Of a DNA stretch of 64,000 nucleotides, positions 40,921 through 52,740 are shown piece by piece. The notes under the pieces were generated by a model. That model did no database searches. It saw only the letters and a program-made list of their open reading frames with translations, and was not told where the DNA came from. The stretch is from Globodera rostochiensis (lineage: Eukaryota > Nematoda > Chromadorea > Rhabditida > Heteroderidae). The translations under genes were made by a program, and so were the position numbers. The stretch's first letter is position 1, and each line of letters begins with the position of its first letter. The stretch is from positions 889,388-953,387 of the forward strand of contig JAEVLN010000009.1 of the NCBI GenBank assembly GCA_018350325.1, written 5' to 3'.

Positions 40921-41613
40921 GAGACTATTTCTGCATTTCCGAAAAATTCATTATGAATTATAAAAAATTACATATTTTTGCATTTTCTGGAAAAATTAGT
41001 TAAAATTTAACTGAATTTTCGCTTATAAATCACTCAAAATTCGATCTTCATTTAACAACAATAAATATGCAAAAAGACAGTCCAAATTTTGGGCAAAGAG
41101 TCATCATGAGATCGGTGATTGATGGAAACAAACTGCCAATTAAAAGAAAAAAAGGGGTAAAAAAGTGCTGCTTGTGTGTTGTTCGACCCCCCCCCCCCAT
41201 TATAAAAACCCATATTCACGTCTTCCGATCGATCTGAGAGTGTCGGATGTCGAATTGTTTTTTAAAGTGAATTAAACTAAATTTGTTTTTGATATTTATT
41301 AGTAGATTTCAAGTTTTGAGCCTTTTTTGTGTAACGCCCTTCAAAACTAAACTGAATTTTGCACAAATTTAAGTTGAATTTTAAAAATAAGAAAATATGT
41401 TTTTATGGGGTTACAAATTTTACTCATTACATAATAATCAATTGAAACGTGGCTCTCCGGACGGAAGTCAGCATTTTCGAAACCCTCGTGGAGATTCTAT
41501 GAAAATAATTGATTTATTGTTGTTCTTCCGGCAAAATGAGTTATATAAAATAAAAATAAAATCTTCACATTATAAGCATAAACAAAAATTATTTTAATTG
41601 TAAGATCGCCTAA

Positions 41614-43003
41614 ATGACTTATATTTTATTTTTGTATTTTTGTTGGCTTCAAATTGTGCCAATTCTTGGCAAATTCCCTGACGAAGGGCAAGAACAAAGT
41701 TTTTTGCTTAAAATATACGACGACGAATTGGCATCAAATGATGGCACCGGGGAGTTGCGAGAATTTGTCGGCGAATTGGATGAACAGAATTTGGTGATGG
41801 AAGAAGCATTTCCACCGCCGGTTGTCCACCACTTGTACGAGGTGAATGTTTAAAAATACTTCAAAATTCCCGGAATTCGGCTGGTCTCTACCCAACCCCT
41901 TCGGCGTTTTCGAAAATGTCGGGGCATTCCCTAGTCCAAATCAGGTGCCCAAAGCCCATATTTATATGGCATTTGCCATATTTTTGGGGGCCGCGCCATA
42001 TGTTTGCCAATTTTTATGGTTTGTCATATTTTTGAACACCGGCGCTATATTTTTCACTATTGGAATGTTTCACCCTGGTCCAAATCCGACAATTTAATGT
42101 TATGGCAGGTAATTTAATTTTTCATTCAATTTCAGAAGTATTATCTGAATAAACTCCAATCCATCGAGTCGCAAAAAACCTCTCAAAGAAAATCATCAAA
42201 AATAAAACTAAAAAATATTTTCCGTACATTTTCCGATGGAAGCATTTCAAAACTAATGGAAAATGCGGGAAAAGTGTCAGGAGAATATCGACAGAAAAAA
42301 TTATCGTTATTTAAAGAGGCCAAAGTATTGAGGGAAAAATGGGAAATTGTCTCACAAAAAGATCCGGCATTGGCAAGCACTTTCACCCTTTTGCGAACAT
42401 CACTTTATGCCGTAAAAGGAGGTAAATTTCTGATTTGACATAATTTTAAAATAAATTTTAAAATTGAGGAGCCTCAAATGGAACGATAATCGAAGAACTG
42501 AAAAAGCATATTGTAAAAGCGACTTTTTTGTTGGCTGATCGCATGCAAATCCCTCGGGACCAAATCTTTCCGTCTAATTCTAATAAAAAGGGCCTAAAAT
42601 TATTAAAGCAATTGGCCAAATTGTGGACCCAAATGAAATTCAACGGAAAAAGAAAAGTGAAAAGCAATGAAAGCCGCGAAGAACGTGAAAGAATGCGTCA
42701 AAGTGAACGCCAAATGTTGAAATTAATTTTGGCTGCTGTTGACGATTGGAAGCCCACGGCATTGGACATCGCAAAAAAAGGTATAATTTTTCTCGGATGG
42801 CCCTCTACATAATTATAGTACAAACATTCAACAATGGCACTAATCTTGTTTTAAATGGCACTAATCTTATTTTAAATTAATTGACAGATGCCGGCGATGG
42901 TCTGCCGCGCCTAAGGCGCAAGAAGCGCGACATATTTATGGTGTTTGTCGTCGTTTTTGCTATCATCATAATGACCGTTTTCTTCACTGTTTCACAGTCC
43001 TAA
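41614..43003 (+). CDS. gene C of the family: shortest member
   Basis: Four exons: 41614-41841, 42136-42421, 42469-42780 and 42888-43003, 313 residues. Exon 1 and most of intron 1 are almost identical to gene A, which lies on the opposite strand. Exon 1 differs by about two residues. Later exons are clearly diverged. It keeps [35 protein letters not shown] and RLRRKKR directly before the TM (DIFMVFVVVFAIIIMTVFF), and stops a few residues after it, so it has almost no tail. Exon phases (0, 1, 1) match gene A. Function unknown. The constancy of the RKKR-TM junction is the strongest shared feature. Confidence 0.7.
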
Positions 43004-43273
43004 TTCATTCATTATGATATTTTAGGCTTTCATATTTGACATTATATGTAGATTTTATAATAAATAATTTGTGATAGAAACTTTAAATCATTTTTCTTTA
43101 AACTTGTGTAAATGGAAGAGCAGTCGGTTATCAGCAGTGATAATTAAAGCAAAATACCAGAATTTGAGTATAAGGATGTTTAATTTTTAAATCATTATGT
43201 GACTACCTAATTTGATTTTTGGCATTCATTCAATTAAGATTTAATTCGTTTTTAAGAGTCTTAATCTATTAAA

Positions 43274-43690
43274 TGTTGGTAAAAGTGAAGGAGATAGACG
43301 TCTCCGATTTTCCTATCAAATCATATACCAATCGACTCCACTCTAAGCCTACGCACGAATTGAAAAAATTTTTGTGCGGAAGCAACTATGAAGAAAGTTA
43401 TGGCCCATCAAAGTTGGCCAAAACCCCATAGGGGGGGGGCACTTTTGATCAAAATTTGTAGAAAATTTTTTTATTCTAAAAATTGTATGAAGATAGGTAA
43501 TGTTATTTGAAGCAAATAAAAATTGAGTATTTAAAAGCGGTTTTTTGAATCGGTTGAAATTTTAAAATTAAGGAAAAAACGACCTTTTTTAAGTAACTCC
43601 AAAATTCGTGCGTAGGCTTAGAGTGGAGTCGATTGGTATATGATTTGATAGGAAAATCGGAGACGTCTATCTTCTTCACTTTTACCAACA
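43274..43690. mobile_element. 417-base element with about 89-base terminal inverted repeats
   Basis: Termini 43274-43362 and 43602-43690 are nearly exact reverse complements, starting TGTTGGTAAAAGTGAAG. The interior has a G9 run and no coding capacity. A diverged relative is at 33540-33880. No clear target duplication was seen, so the superfamily is open. Confidence 0.75.
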
Positions 43691-43810
43691 GTTTTTTATA
43701 TATAAAACACTGAAGAAAATAATGCTACCAATAATCGATTAAATAAGTAAGAAGCATCTAATCGTTTTACGCTGATCTAATATCAATTTTCTAAAGAAAG
43801 AGTTTATTCT

Positions 43811-46800
43811 TTACTGTCGTTTCTTCTCATTTATTTCTTTTTCAATTGTTTTCATTGCATCGGAAATTGTTTTTTCGATATTTTTTTGACGAATTCCCAT
43901 GCTAACGGACTTTAATTTGTCCAAATCGAAGTGTTCCTCCGAGCTAAAAATTATTTGCAATTATTTTTATTAACATATTTATTGTTTTACACCTTTTTAT
44001 CAATCCCAATGCCGTTGAGAGCGCTAAATTCAGCTCTTTTTGAATTGTATGCTTGTCATTCTTGGTTTCAATTATAAGCCCAATCTTTTGAATTGCCAGC
44101 AATTCCGCGTTATAATACTGGTCTCCGAAGAACGGCATGCAGACCATTGGCACTCCGTAAAAGGTGCTCTCCATAACGCTGTTCATGCCGCAATGCGACA
44201 CAAATGCCATTGTCTTTGGATGGGCTGAAAGTTTAAAATTAAATTTAAAAAAACAAAAATCGAATTTTTAAATTGGATACCCAATATCTCCTTCTGGTTT
44301 ATCCAATTTTGCAAAACAACATTTTCCAATTTGAATTCTTTTAAAATGGGCAAGTCCCCTTTGGGCTGCTTCCAAATGAACAAATAATTAGAAAAGCTTT
44401 CCATTGTTTCCACCAACGCTTCGATTATGTGAGAAGAAGTTCGAAATAAGGTATCAACAACGGTGCCAAAACTGACCAAAATGACGCCCTCTTTTGTGCC
44501 CAACGTCATCAAATTAATGAGAGAATTTGTCTGTTTTTAAATTAAATTTTGACATAATTATTTTACAAATTAATATTTACCTGTTGTGTCGCATTTGTAT
44601 TGAAAGTTGACGGATGGTTCGAATTAAATCCTCCAATAAATTTTACTTTTTCAATGCTTTTAACAATTTTAAATTGGGCAAAGTCCACTTCAGGCAGAGA
44701 ATTCAGGAAGAAAAAGCGGGTACTTCTGAACATTTCAACCCAACTCGGGAAGGTGTTTAGGGCATATTTCTCCTCAGCCAATGTTTGATAGGCCACGTCC
44801 TTAAAAATTTATTGAAATTGGTAAAAGCTTTTTAATTATTGAAATTGGTAAAAGCTTTTTTCTTGAAGAACTAACTTTTTATTTTATTTTACTTGATTTA
44901 TGAGTTCTTTGATTTGCTCCATTGTTTGATCTACACAATGCTGCCAAACTTTTTGCCTTCTCAACTTCAATTGCTCTTCCCGCACTTCTAGCGATTTGAA
45001 ATTGAGCAGCTCGAGACGGTCTTCTCCAGACGGCAAAAAGTTTAATGTTGGAAGGCCTATGTAGTCTGAAATTATTTACATTGGTTTTAAGACAATTTGA
45101 GTCGATTAGGTATTAAACTTGAGTTTTATATGATATCATTAGGGTTAGCATTTTTAGGGACTAAAAAAACGTGAAATAGGGACATATAACAGGGACTAAA
45201 AACACCCAAAATAGGGGCTAAAACCCCAATAAGTGGCAAAATGGGGACTAAAAAATGTGCTAATTAGAGCCCGGACTTGAGCTTCGAGCGAGATCTCGAG
45301 TCGAGATTTTACGAGATCTCGAGACGGATCTCGTCTCGACCGGGCTCTAGTGCTAATTCACCAAATCTTCTCAATTATGCGTAAAAACCTTAAAAATTCG
45401 TCATTCATTGTCAGTTTCCATCTCAAATTGTTAATGCAATCTTTTTCACATGTTTTCGAAAATTTTATAAAAAATACAAAAAAAATTTTCGGAAAAGATC
45501 GATCTTTTGGGCGTGCATTTTGGTCCAAGAAAAATTTGATTTTTAAGGGTAATTTTCGTTCTAAAAATTGCATTTTTCTTAAGAAATTTTCAAAAAAATG
45601 CCTAAAATAGGGACTAAAAACGCAGAAATAGGGATATTCTCAATGCCTGAAATAGGAATTTACAAGATTTTTCGAAATGAATACTATTTTTGGGCATATC
45701 TCATCAACTTCTTAAAAACAAAAATAATTTTACCATGCATTTCCGTCTTCATTTTGCTCAAGACTCCAAGTAAATACAGGTGAAAAGGTGCCATTGGTTG
45801 ACTGTGAGTCGCAATTGTGACGGGTATTTCCAAGAAATGAAAAATGGCCAATGAATAGCCAGTCAAATAATATGTTTCGGTTATTCCTACGTCAAATTTT
45901 TCTGATCGTAATTTATCGATCAGTTCTAAATCACTGGCGATATCTAAATTTAAATTTATCAACAACACACGTTTTGGCGCATATTTATTTAACATTTTTA
46001 CTTTTATTGGGTAGTTTGTAGTGATGCACGAGAGTCTCGGTCTCGAGTCTCGACTCGAGAAATTTCTCGGGTTTTTTGGGTCTCGGTCTCGGTCTCGACT
46101 CTCGGGTTTTTAGTCTCGGAAAACGAGACTTTTTTGCACTGGTAAAGATGGCATTTTTGGAGAGAATTTGTTTAGAATTCAAAGCTTAGATTTGAAAAAC
46201 ATAATGACAAATCAAATTTAAAAATCCTTTAAATAAATCCTTTGCACAGCGCATCCGTTGGATCCTCTTATGACTCAGTGGTTAAGCTCTATATCGTAAC
46301 TTATGTATCGGCGGTTCTATTCCCATAATTAAATTCGGTAGTTATTTTTGGTGTGTAGACATTTGCGGCCCAGACATTTGCGGCTTAAAACAAAATAGAC
46401 ATTTGCGGCCCGACATTTGCGGCCCAGTCCACACTCTCTGATAATTCCACACTCTCTAATAATTCCGCCCTTTCTGAGGAGGTTGAAAAATAATTCCACA
46501 TGTGGAATTACAAGAGGTAATACGGTAACCCAAAAATACACTCCTAAATTTAAACTAAATAAATTCTTGTTCGCTGCGGCGCCTGCCGGCACCGCTGGTC
46601 CCTGCAAAACCCTTTAATAAAAATTGCAAAAATTTTTTGATTTTTCCAAATTTTTGAACCAAAAAATTAAAAAATTTTCAAAAAAGTCTCGGTCTCGAGT
46701 CTCGACTCGAGAAATTTCTCGGGTTTATTGGGTCTCGGTCTCGGTCTCGAGTCTCGGGGTCAAGTCTCGGTCTCGGTCTCGAGTCTCGGGGTCAAGTCTC

Positions 46801-47304
46801 GGTCTCGGTCTCGACTCTCGAGTCTCGGTAAATTTTGGGTCTCGTGCATCACTAGTAGTTTGCGTTTAAAATGCAAATATAATTTTGTGTCCCTTTTTAT
46901 GGTTAAATAAAAGCATTAATTTAAATAAATCTACCGAAATATATTTGATCGTACTCTAATGGAACATTAACACCGATTAATGAAGGTGCCACTTGCGTTT
47001 TCGGCATGAAATATTGCACATTCAGTTGAACTTCAACATTTTTATCAGCGATTTTATGATTTTCATCTCTTATCGGGAGCAGCATGTGCTAAAATAATTT
47101 AAATTTTAATTAAATTTTATTCAAAAAGATTACCACTTCATGACCGTCTTCTTCCACTAATAATTTTGCCAAATTCAAATTAAAGCCGAAGTGACTTCCG
47201 AAGTACAAATAGTTTTGCTGTACGAACAATATTTTCAAGGCAGTTGCCTCTTGTGGAAAAGAAGTTAATCGTAGTAAAAAAGCTATTATAAATGCACTAA
47301 TCAT
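43811..47304 (-). CDS. UDP-glucuronosyl/UDP-glucosyltransferase lacking the C-terminal anchor
   Basis: Eight exons: 47304-47134, 47088-46935, 46000-45734, 45065-44893, 44799-44581, 44530-44281, 44224-43993 and 43943-43811, 532 residues. A signal peptide (MISAFIIAFLLRL) leads to the acceptor-binding half. The GT1 donor-binding half has VILVSFGTVV and the UGT signature MAFVSHCGMNSVMES...GVPMVCMPFFGDQYYNAELL. GFGDQ-type residues D and Q that hold the sugar are present (GDQ). Metazoan UGTs then carry about 60 more residues and a TM plus lysine tail. Here the protein ends in a charged helix (EKEINEKKRQ), so it should be a soluble lumenal or secreted enzyme. It conjugates sugars to small lipophilic substrates. 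The substrate is unknown. Introns 2 and 3 contain hAT-like MITEs. Confidence 0.9.
45265..45349. mobile_element. 85-base hAT-like MITE in a UGT intron
   Basis: Ends TAGAGCCCGG and CCGGGCTCTA. Exact 8-base duplication GTGCTAAT on both sides (45257-45264 and 45350-45357). The interior is almost a perfect palindrome of CGAGATCTCGAG-type motifs. Confidence 0.8.
46019..46854. mobile_element. 836-base hAT-like element in a UGT intron
   Basis: Ends TAGTGATGCACGAG and CTCGTGCATCACTA. Exact 8-base duplication GTAGTTTG (46011-46018 and 46855-46862). Subterminal GTCTCGGTCTCGAGTCTCG repeats lie on both sides. Inside are a tRNA-like block (plus strand, about 46272-46325) and a GC-rich hairpin (46573-46598). 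TAGTGATGCA-type ends are classic for hAT. Confidence 0.88.
46272..46325 (+). repeat. tRNA-like (SINE-like) block inside the hAT-like element
   Basis: GACTCAGTGGTTAAGC (box A-like) is followed by GGCGGTTCTATTCCC (box B-like) at tRNA-like spacing. No full cloverleaf is evident. Confidence 0.4.
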
Positions 47305-48091
47305 TTATTCTTTTTTCTAAATTTTATTATTTTAAAGGACCGAAATAACAAAAAACATCTTTTTTTGTTTACATTTTTTTAAGGCGCCATCTTTAAAGTT
47401 TATTTCTTGGGGAAAAGAAAAAAATGAATTCAACAATAATTAAAATCCCTAAATGTTTTTAGATTTAATCGTAAATTAAAATAAATTATATACTTTCTTG
47501 TTTAAATAAGTTTTTCGTGCATTGTAAGCAATTAAATGCTTCAACTCAAACATTACAGATGTGAATGGACAGCCGACAATATCGAAACGTATGGACGCCA
47601 ACAATTTCCGAATAGTTAAAAGTAAACGCATTTAATGGCATTCATTAAGTGAATCATTGCCAGCAGAATTCACGTGAAAATTACGACTCTATGGAAAAAA
47701 GAGAGATGAATTGCAAAACGTGGAAATTCAAAGAGATTTTTATTTTGTTGTCAACTAAATAATTTTACTCGATATATTCATGTAATTAAAGAATCCTTGG
47801 TCGCTGAGGGTTTATTATATTTAAAATTTTATTTTTATATTTAAAATTTTATAAGCATGTGTCATGTCAAAACTGCAACAATATTTATGTAAAAAATTAC
47901 ACTTAAATTTTAATCTTATTTTGAGCCTTTCTGTTTCTGCCTTCGTTTGTAATCTATTTATTTTGAACTATAAGACAAACAGATTAAATGAAATTTAATC
48001 ACTACTAAACATATTAAATGTTTAAAATTCCAATTTGATTATCGCAAATTCGACCCCTTCTCAAACGGATGGAATTGGCATTCCGTGCCCA

Positions 48092-49018
48092 TTAGTCCTG
48101 GTCAAAGTTTTCCTTGCTCTTTTTGCAATCCGGCTTAATTGTCTTCTGTCCAGGCCTCCAGTTGACCGGGCACACTTCGCCGTGTTCATCGGTGAATTGG
48201 AAAGCTTGGACCAAACGCAGTGTCTAAAAGATAAACTACGGCTTTTTCGTGCTCAATTTAAACATTCAAACCTCGTCTATGCAACGTCCAACTGAAAAGT
48301 CATTGATGGTAATCTGACGCAAAATGCCTTTCGTATCAATGATGAAAAAGCCGCTTAATTTAAACGAATTAATTTCTGTTCTAATTTGATGAGATTGAGA
48401 GTTTTTAGAGGTATGAATTAGTGCATTTTGCTTTTAAATTGATTATTTAATTGATTAAATGCACCGATAAGCACTGCCCGTCTCCTCCTTCAAGACGCCG
48501 TAGTCGCGGCTGATCCGTTGGTTGCGATCGGCCAACACCGGGATTTTCATTTCGCCAAGCCCTCCCTGCTTACGAGGCTTGCTGATCCACTCAAAATGGC
48601 TAAAAAAAATGTCATGAATTGTCTTAAATTAAAACGACACATAATTCTAAAAATTCATAAAAATAATTGCCAGAATTTGGAGTCCGTTGAGCAGGCCAAG
48701 AGTTGTGTGTTGATGTTGGCGAATTCGTCCGAACGGTCCGAAAAAGCGGTAATTTCGGTTGGACAAACGAAGGAGCTAAAATATTCTGAGTAAATATGAA
48801 TGAAATTCATTGGTTAAAATTCAGAATTTTAAACTTTTATTTAAACTAAATGACAGAATATTTATAAAAAAAACTCACAAATCTTCCGGGTAGAAGATCA
48901 GCACAACATATTTGCCCTTAAAGTCACTCAACGAAACCGTTTGAAAGTCGTGGTCAACCACAGCCTCCACAGTGAAATCCGGCGCCGGCTTGCCAATATG
49001 GGCTCGACCGGCAGACAT
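48092..49018 (-). CDS. typical 2-Cys peroxiredoxin
   Basis: Five exons: 49018-48879, 48775-48671, 48599-48465, 48353-48272 and 48223-48092, 197 residues, the normal length. It reduces hydrogen peroxide and organic peroxides, with thioredoxin as the usual electron donor, in the cytosol (no targeting signal). The peroxidatic cysteine is in [10 protein letters not shown] and the resolving cysteine in [14 protein letters not shown] is present. The C-terminal YF motif that makes eukaryotic enzymes sensitive to overoxidation reads NF (SKENFDQD). The intron after exon 2 needs a GC donor (48670-48669): only that pair gives [20 protein letters not shown]. The first codons, [15 protein letters not shown], match the family start. 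Confidence 0.94.
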
Positions 49019-49640
49019 TTTTTCACGGATAATTTTACGGTAAATTTCTGAACAAATTTACTTTTAATTGTTACGCAATTTGCCTATTGGAATTGTGAAA
49101 AAAGGTTTTTAAAGTTTTAAAATTTTTATTTTAGGGGTATTTTTTATTTTAGCATTACTAAAGTGTTAACATCGTTGGACAGAAAAGAGGCGAAACAAAT
49201 GCTTTGGATGGAGTCAATTATTTTCTTGTATCATTTGTTGTTGCTTGGAAACCATGCAAATTGAGAAAAAATGAAAGAAATGTGTAAATAATTTAATGTT
49301 AGAATTTCTTTTTTTATATACTAACTAAAGCCACTAAAACAGCATTTATTTACTGGTGAGTCTTCTCACAAACAACCCAATGATTCAATTCTTTCGCTTG
49401 GTCTCCGATCTCTTAGTCGTAAACAAAAGTTGGTTGTTGCAAAAGTTGCACAAATATTTTCTTTGTTGGATTTTGATCTTTTGTTTTTAACTAATGTTTG
49501 AACAATATAAAATTAATAATTTAAACAAGAAAAGTTCATCTACATAATTAAATGTAAAAAAATATAAATTTTGCTTCAGTTGGCCCTTTCTGTTCATTTA
49601 ATGCTTTGATTAATAAAGTAATTTTGATAATCCTTCATTG
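49019..49640. other. upstream region of the peroxiredoxin, no gene seen
   Basis: AT-rich spacer. It should hold the peroxiredoxin promoter, but no specific site could be named. Confidence 0.4.
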
Positions 49641-49648
49641 GAAAATAG

Positions 49649-49956
49649 AGAAAAAAAGGAAATAGAAAAATTGCCAAAAGTGTCAATGAATCGAATAAGT
49701 CCGTTTACAAAAAAATATGCCAAAAAACAAAATGAAAATGTTTATTTTAAAATTTCATCGATTTTCTATAATTCAAAAGTTGAAGCCAAAGATTACAAGG
49801 AACTTTATATGAAACTGAACCAACCTCTTCACATTTAAGGAAAAGACCAAGAATGAAGTATTCAAAAAGGCATGGGACAAAGTGTTTCATTTTCTGGCTA
49901 AAAGTTTAGAACAATTGAAAGAATTGCTAATTGAATGGAATCAGTGGAATTCATAG
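49649..49956 (+). CDS. possible exon pair of an unrecognised small protein
   Basis: The frame 49650-49769 (Lys/Glu-rich, ending SIFYNSK) can splice over about 60 bases in phase 0 to a final exon near 49841-49956 with an amphipathic helix (KAWDKVFHFLAKSLEQLKEL) and TAG. There is no start codon or signal peptide upstream, so the model is partial and weak. Confidence 0.3.
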
Positions 49957-50788
49957 GAAAAGCGATATTCCACTAAGCCTTATGTGAATCCAATGAATTT
50001 TAATGTTATTTTTTTGAAATTTGTTTGTTTATTGTTAAATTTTGGTATAAAATTAATTTAATTTTTGAGCTTCACAAATAATATAATTAATGGTTAAGCA
50101 ACAGCAAAATTATTTATCGACTTTTAGTGTTTATATTTTCCTTTCCATTTATAAATTACACATTTCTTTCATAATTTCTCAGCATTTTGCTCTTTTCTGA
50201 AGTTCCATGATTTAGAGGTCAGCGTAGCTCAATGTGAAAAAAGGTTGGAATGCCTGAAAAGTTTGCATTTAAACTTAATAAAATATCTTTATTTTTTGTG
50301 TTAAATAATTTATAATTTTAATATTTTGACTATTTTTGGATTTATTTTAAATATTATAATGTTTGCTATTTTTTGAGCAATTGTTAATGAATTATCACTT
50401 TTATTGAAGTTTAAATAAGTGCCTGAAAAGGTCATTAGCAGCATCGTCAGAACATAAGACAGTGCAACGGAGTGGCGAACTAAATTGAATTTTTTTTTTC
50501 CAAAACATTTTTAATTTGATTTTTCTTAAAGCAAACTAAATAATAAAAGTGGCAGAAAAAAGCATCCATCATTCCCCCCACACCTTGGGATTGCGCCAAC
50601 AATGTCACATTTTCAAACATTATGCCAAAATATTCATCCCTGTTGGCAGCTGTAAAAAATGAATAAATGTTTTTAATTAAAGGTTTATTTGAAAATGATT
50701 AAAAAACAATTTCAACATAAAAGTCGCATACTTTTTGGTGTTGACGTCGTCCGAGTTTGAAACTCTAAATGCTGCAGCGTAAAAGTGT

Positions 50789-51418
50789 TCAAAAGAGCGG
50801 ACACCCACTGGGAAGCGGTCGCGCATATTGACGGGGGTCTCCATTTAGCAGCTTATTTTTTCTAATCTCGCATCGGCATGCCAGCTTGCCACGGTCCACG
50901 TTGTTGCGAAACTTCGCCAACTTTGTGCTATTCTTGACCATTTGTGTACAGGCACTGTCCGTGGCGGAGGCCGTATCAACACAACCGTAAAGAACCAGCG
51001 TTTGATTCGCCTCATTTTCTGGCAAATATTTAAATTTAAAGTCTCCTTTTGTGCATATATATTTAAAAAAATAAATTTATAATTAATTTAGAAAACAAAA
51101 TAGAAAGAATAAGCCTCTTAATCATTCCCCTTAACTTGTTTCACAGATGGCTTTAGAACAATACACGTACTGTTCCGCACAATTGTGCGGCCTGGTATCC
51201 ATGTATTCGCCCAATTCGACTCCATATGTGCACATGATTCCTTTTTAATTAAAATAATAATTTATTTTTTATTTTTAAATATTTGCAATTTATTTTTAAA
51301 TATTTGAAATCTCCGTCCGACTGACTGCTCTATTTTAAACTTGAAATTTACCAGAACAATAGTGCAGCAGCACAGAAGAGTAGCAGATAAACAGAATAAA
51401 AGTCAGACTTGAATTCAT
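50789..51418 (-). CDS. secreted ET-module protein
   Basis: Exons 51418-51352 (signal peptide MNSSLTFILFICYSSVLL), 51240-51136 and 51018-50789, 133 residues. The cysteine spacing and the tags YVYCSKAIC, LYGCVD and ACRCEI follow the nematode ET module, a Cys-rich extracellular domain of unknown function. An alternative 3' end is possible. A donor near 50828 joins in phase to 50764-50732 and 50649-50480 (ANRDEYFGIMFENVTLL...), which looks coding and would lengthen the tail. The choice cannot be made from sequence. Confidence 0.72.
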
Positions 51419-52340
51419 TTTATTTAGGTTCAAAATTTATTTAATTAATTTTTGTTTATATAAAAAGAGGAAAAGAATGTAATAGAAAACAGGATTTTAA
51501 GCGAATTATTAACAAATGTTTTTGATTTTCCATCAATTTAATGGGATGATTCATCCATTACTTCTTCAGTAAAAAAAATTCGCTATCAAAAAATGTCCTA
51601 TAATCTGAAGGACGACAAATTGGCAAATGAATAAATTTATTTCGTTTTTATAATGGAAAATTAACTTCTTTTTTTTTTAAATATACCTCTCATAAAAAAT
51701 TACTTGATTTGAAAAGAAAACATCTCGATTTAAAATCAACGTAAAAGTCTAGAATATTTGGCTTTAAAGTAGTTATGAGCTTTGGACTGAAGTGCCTTTT
51801 TTACGGAGGGACTCAGTTGTCCATTTTATAGGTGTGTATTCGAGAACTACACCCATTCATATTAAAGTTTTTTTCCAATGTTAAAAATATTTTAATCAAC
51901 CTCTTTTGTCAAGCATTAATTTGTTCAACCGTAGAAGGAATCCCGGAACCGTTCACCAAATATGGTTATCAATAAATCATTTTCATTGTAATCACATTTC
52001 TAAAATGCGCATCAGCCTTTTCATACATATTTATAACTTCAGATATTTTATTCCATTATTTTGAAGACGATAGTTAAATGGTTAAGAGATATTAAATGAA
52101 TTATGAACCAGATATAGTGATCACCTGATCAACTTCACAACTTGAACAAAAATATTTGTTTGTTGCTAAGAAGGAAATTAGATGAAGAACGAATCTATCC
52201 ACCCACTAATAAAAAAAAAGTAAAAATAAACAATTCAACTACACCAATCAAACGACGATCCGCCCATCATTTTCCTGTTCTTCGAACTCATTTCGCCCGA
52301 TGGGCGAGACGATTGATCGTCTGATTTGGATTTTACTTTT
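51419..52340. other. intergenic, weak coding traces only
   Basis: AT-rich. A Lys/Arg-rich frame at 52142-52321 could splice to 52394-52489 and on to 52695, but no ATG start supports a gene. Confidence 0.35.
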
Positions 52341-52740
52341 TTCAAAATCCGATCAATTTCTATTCGGCGTTGGTGTCATTTAATTCGTTTCAGCTGATAA
52401 TAAATACTACCGACTTAGTTTTCATTTATTCCAATGGAACTTTTCAATTTGTCACTATGGATTTGTATGCTGTGCATAATCAATTGGTTAGTAATTGTTT
52501 TTGTTATTTTATGATAGGACAGATAATGTTAAACAATAATAAAAGAGTTTTTTTGCCCAAATATTTAAATTTTGATTCAAAAATGATTAAATAACTTTTA
52601 ATTCAATGATATTATTTTTTTATATTTAGATAATTTAATTTATTTTTTACTTTAAAATTTGATTCAAAAATGTATATTTATTAATTTTATGCAGGACAAC
52701 ATTTTTGATTATGTTTTTAGATATTTTAATTTATTTTTCA

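Noticed and set aside
36164..42097. 83-codon open frames in intron 1 of genes A and C
   Set aside because: They lie in introns with good splice sites, and their conservation follows from the whole block being nearly identical.
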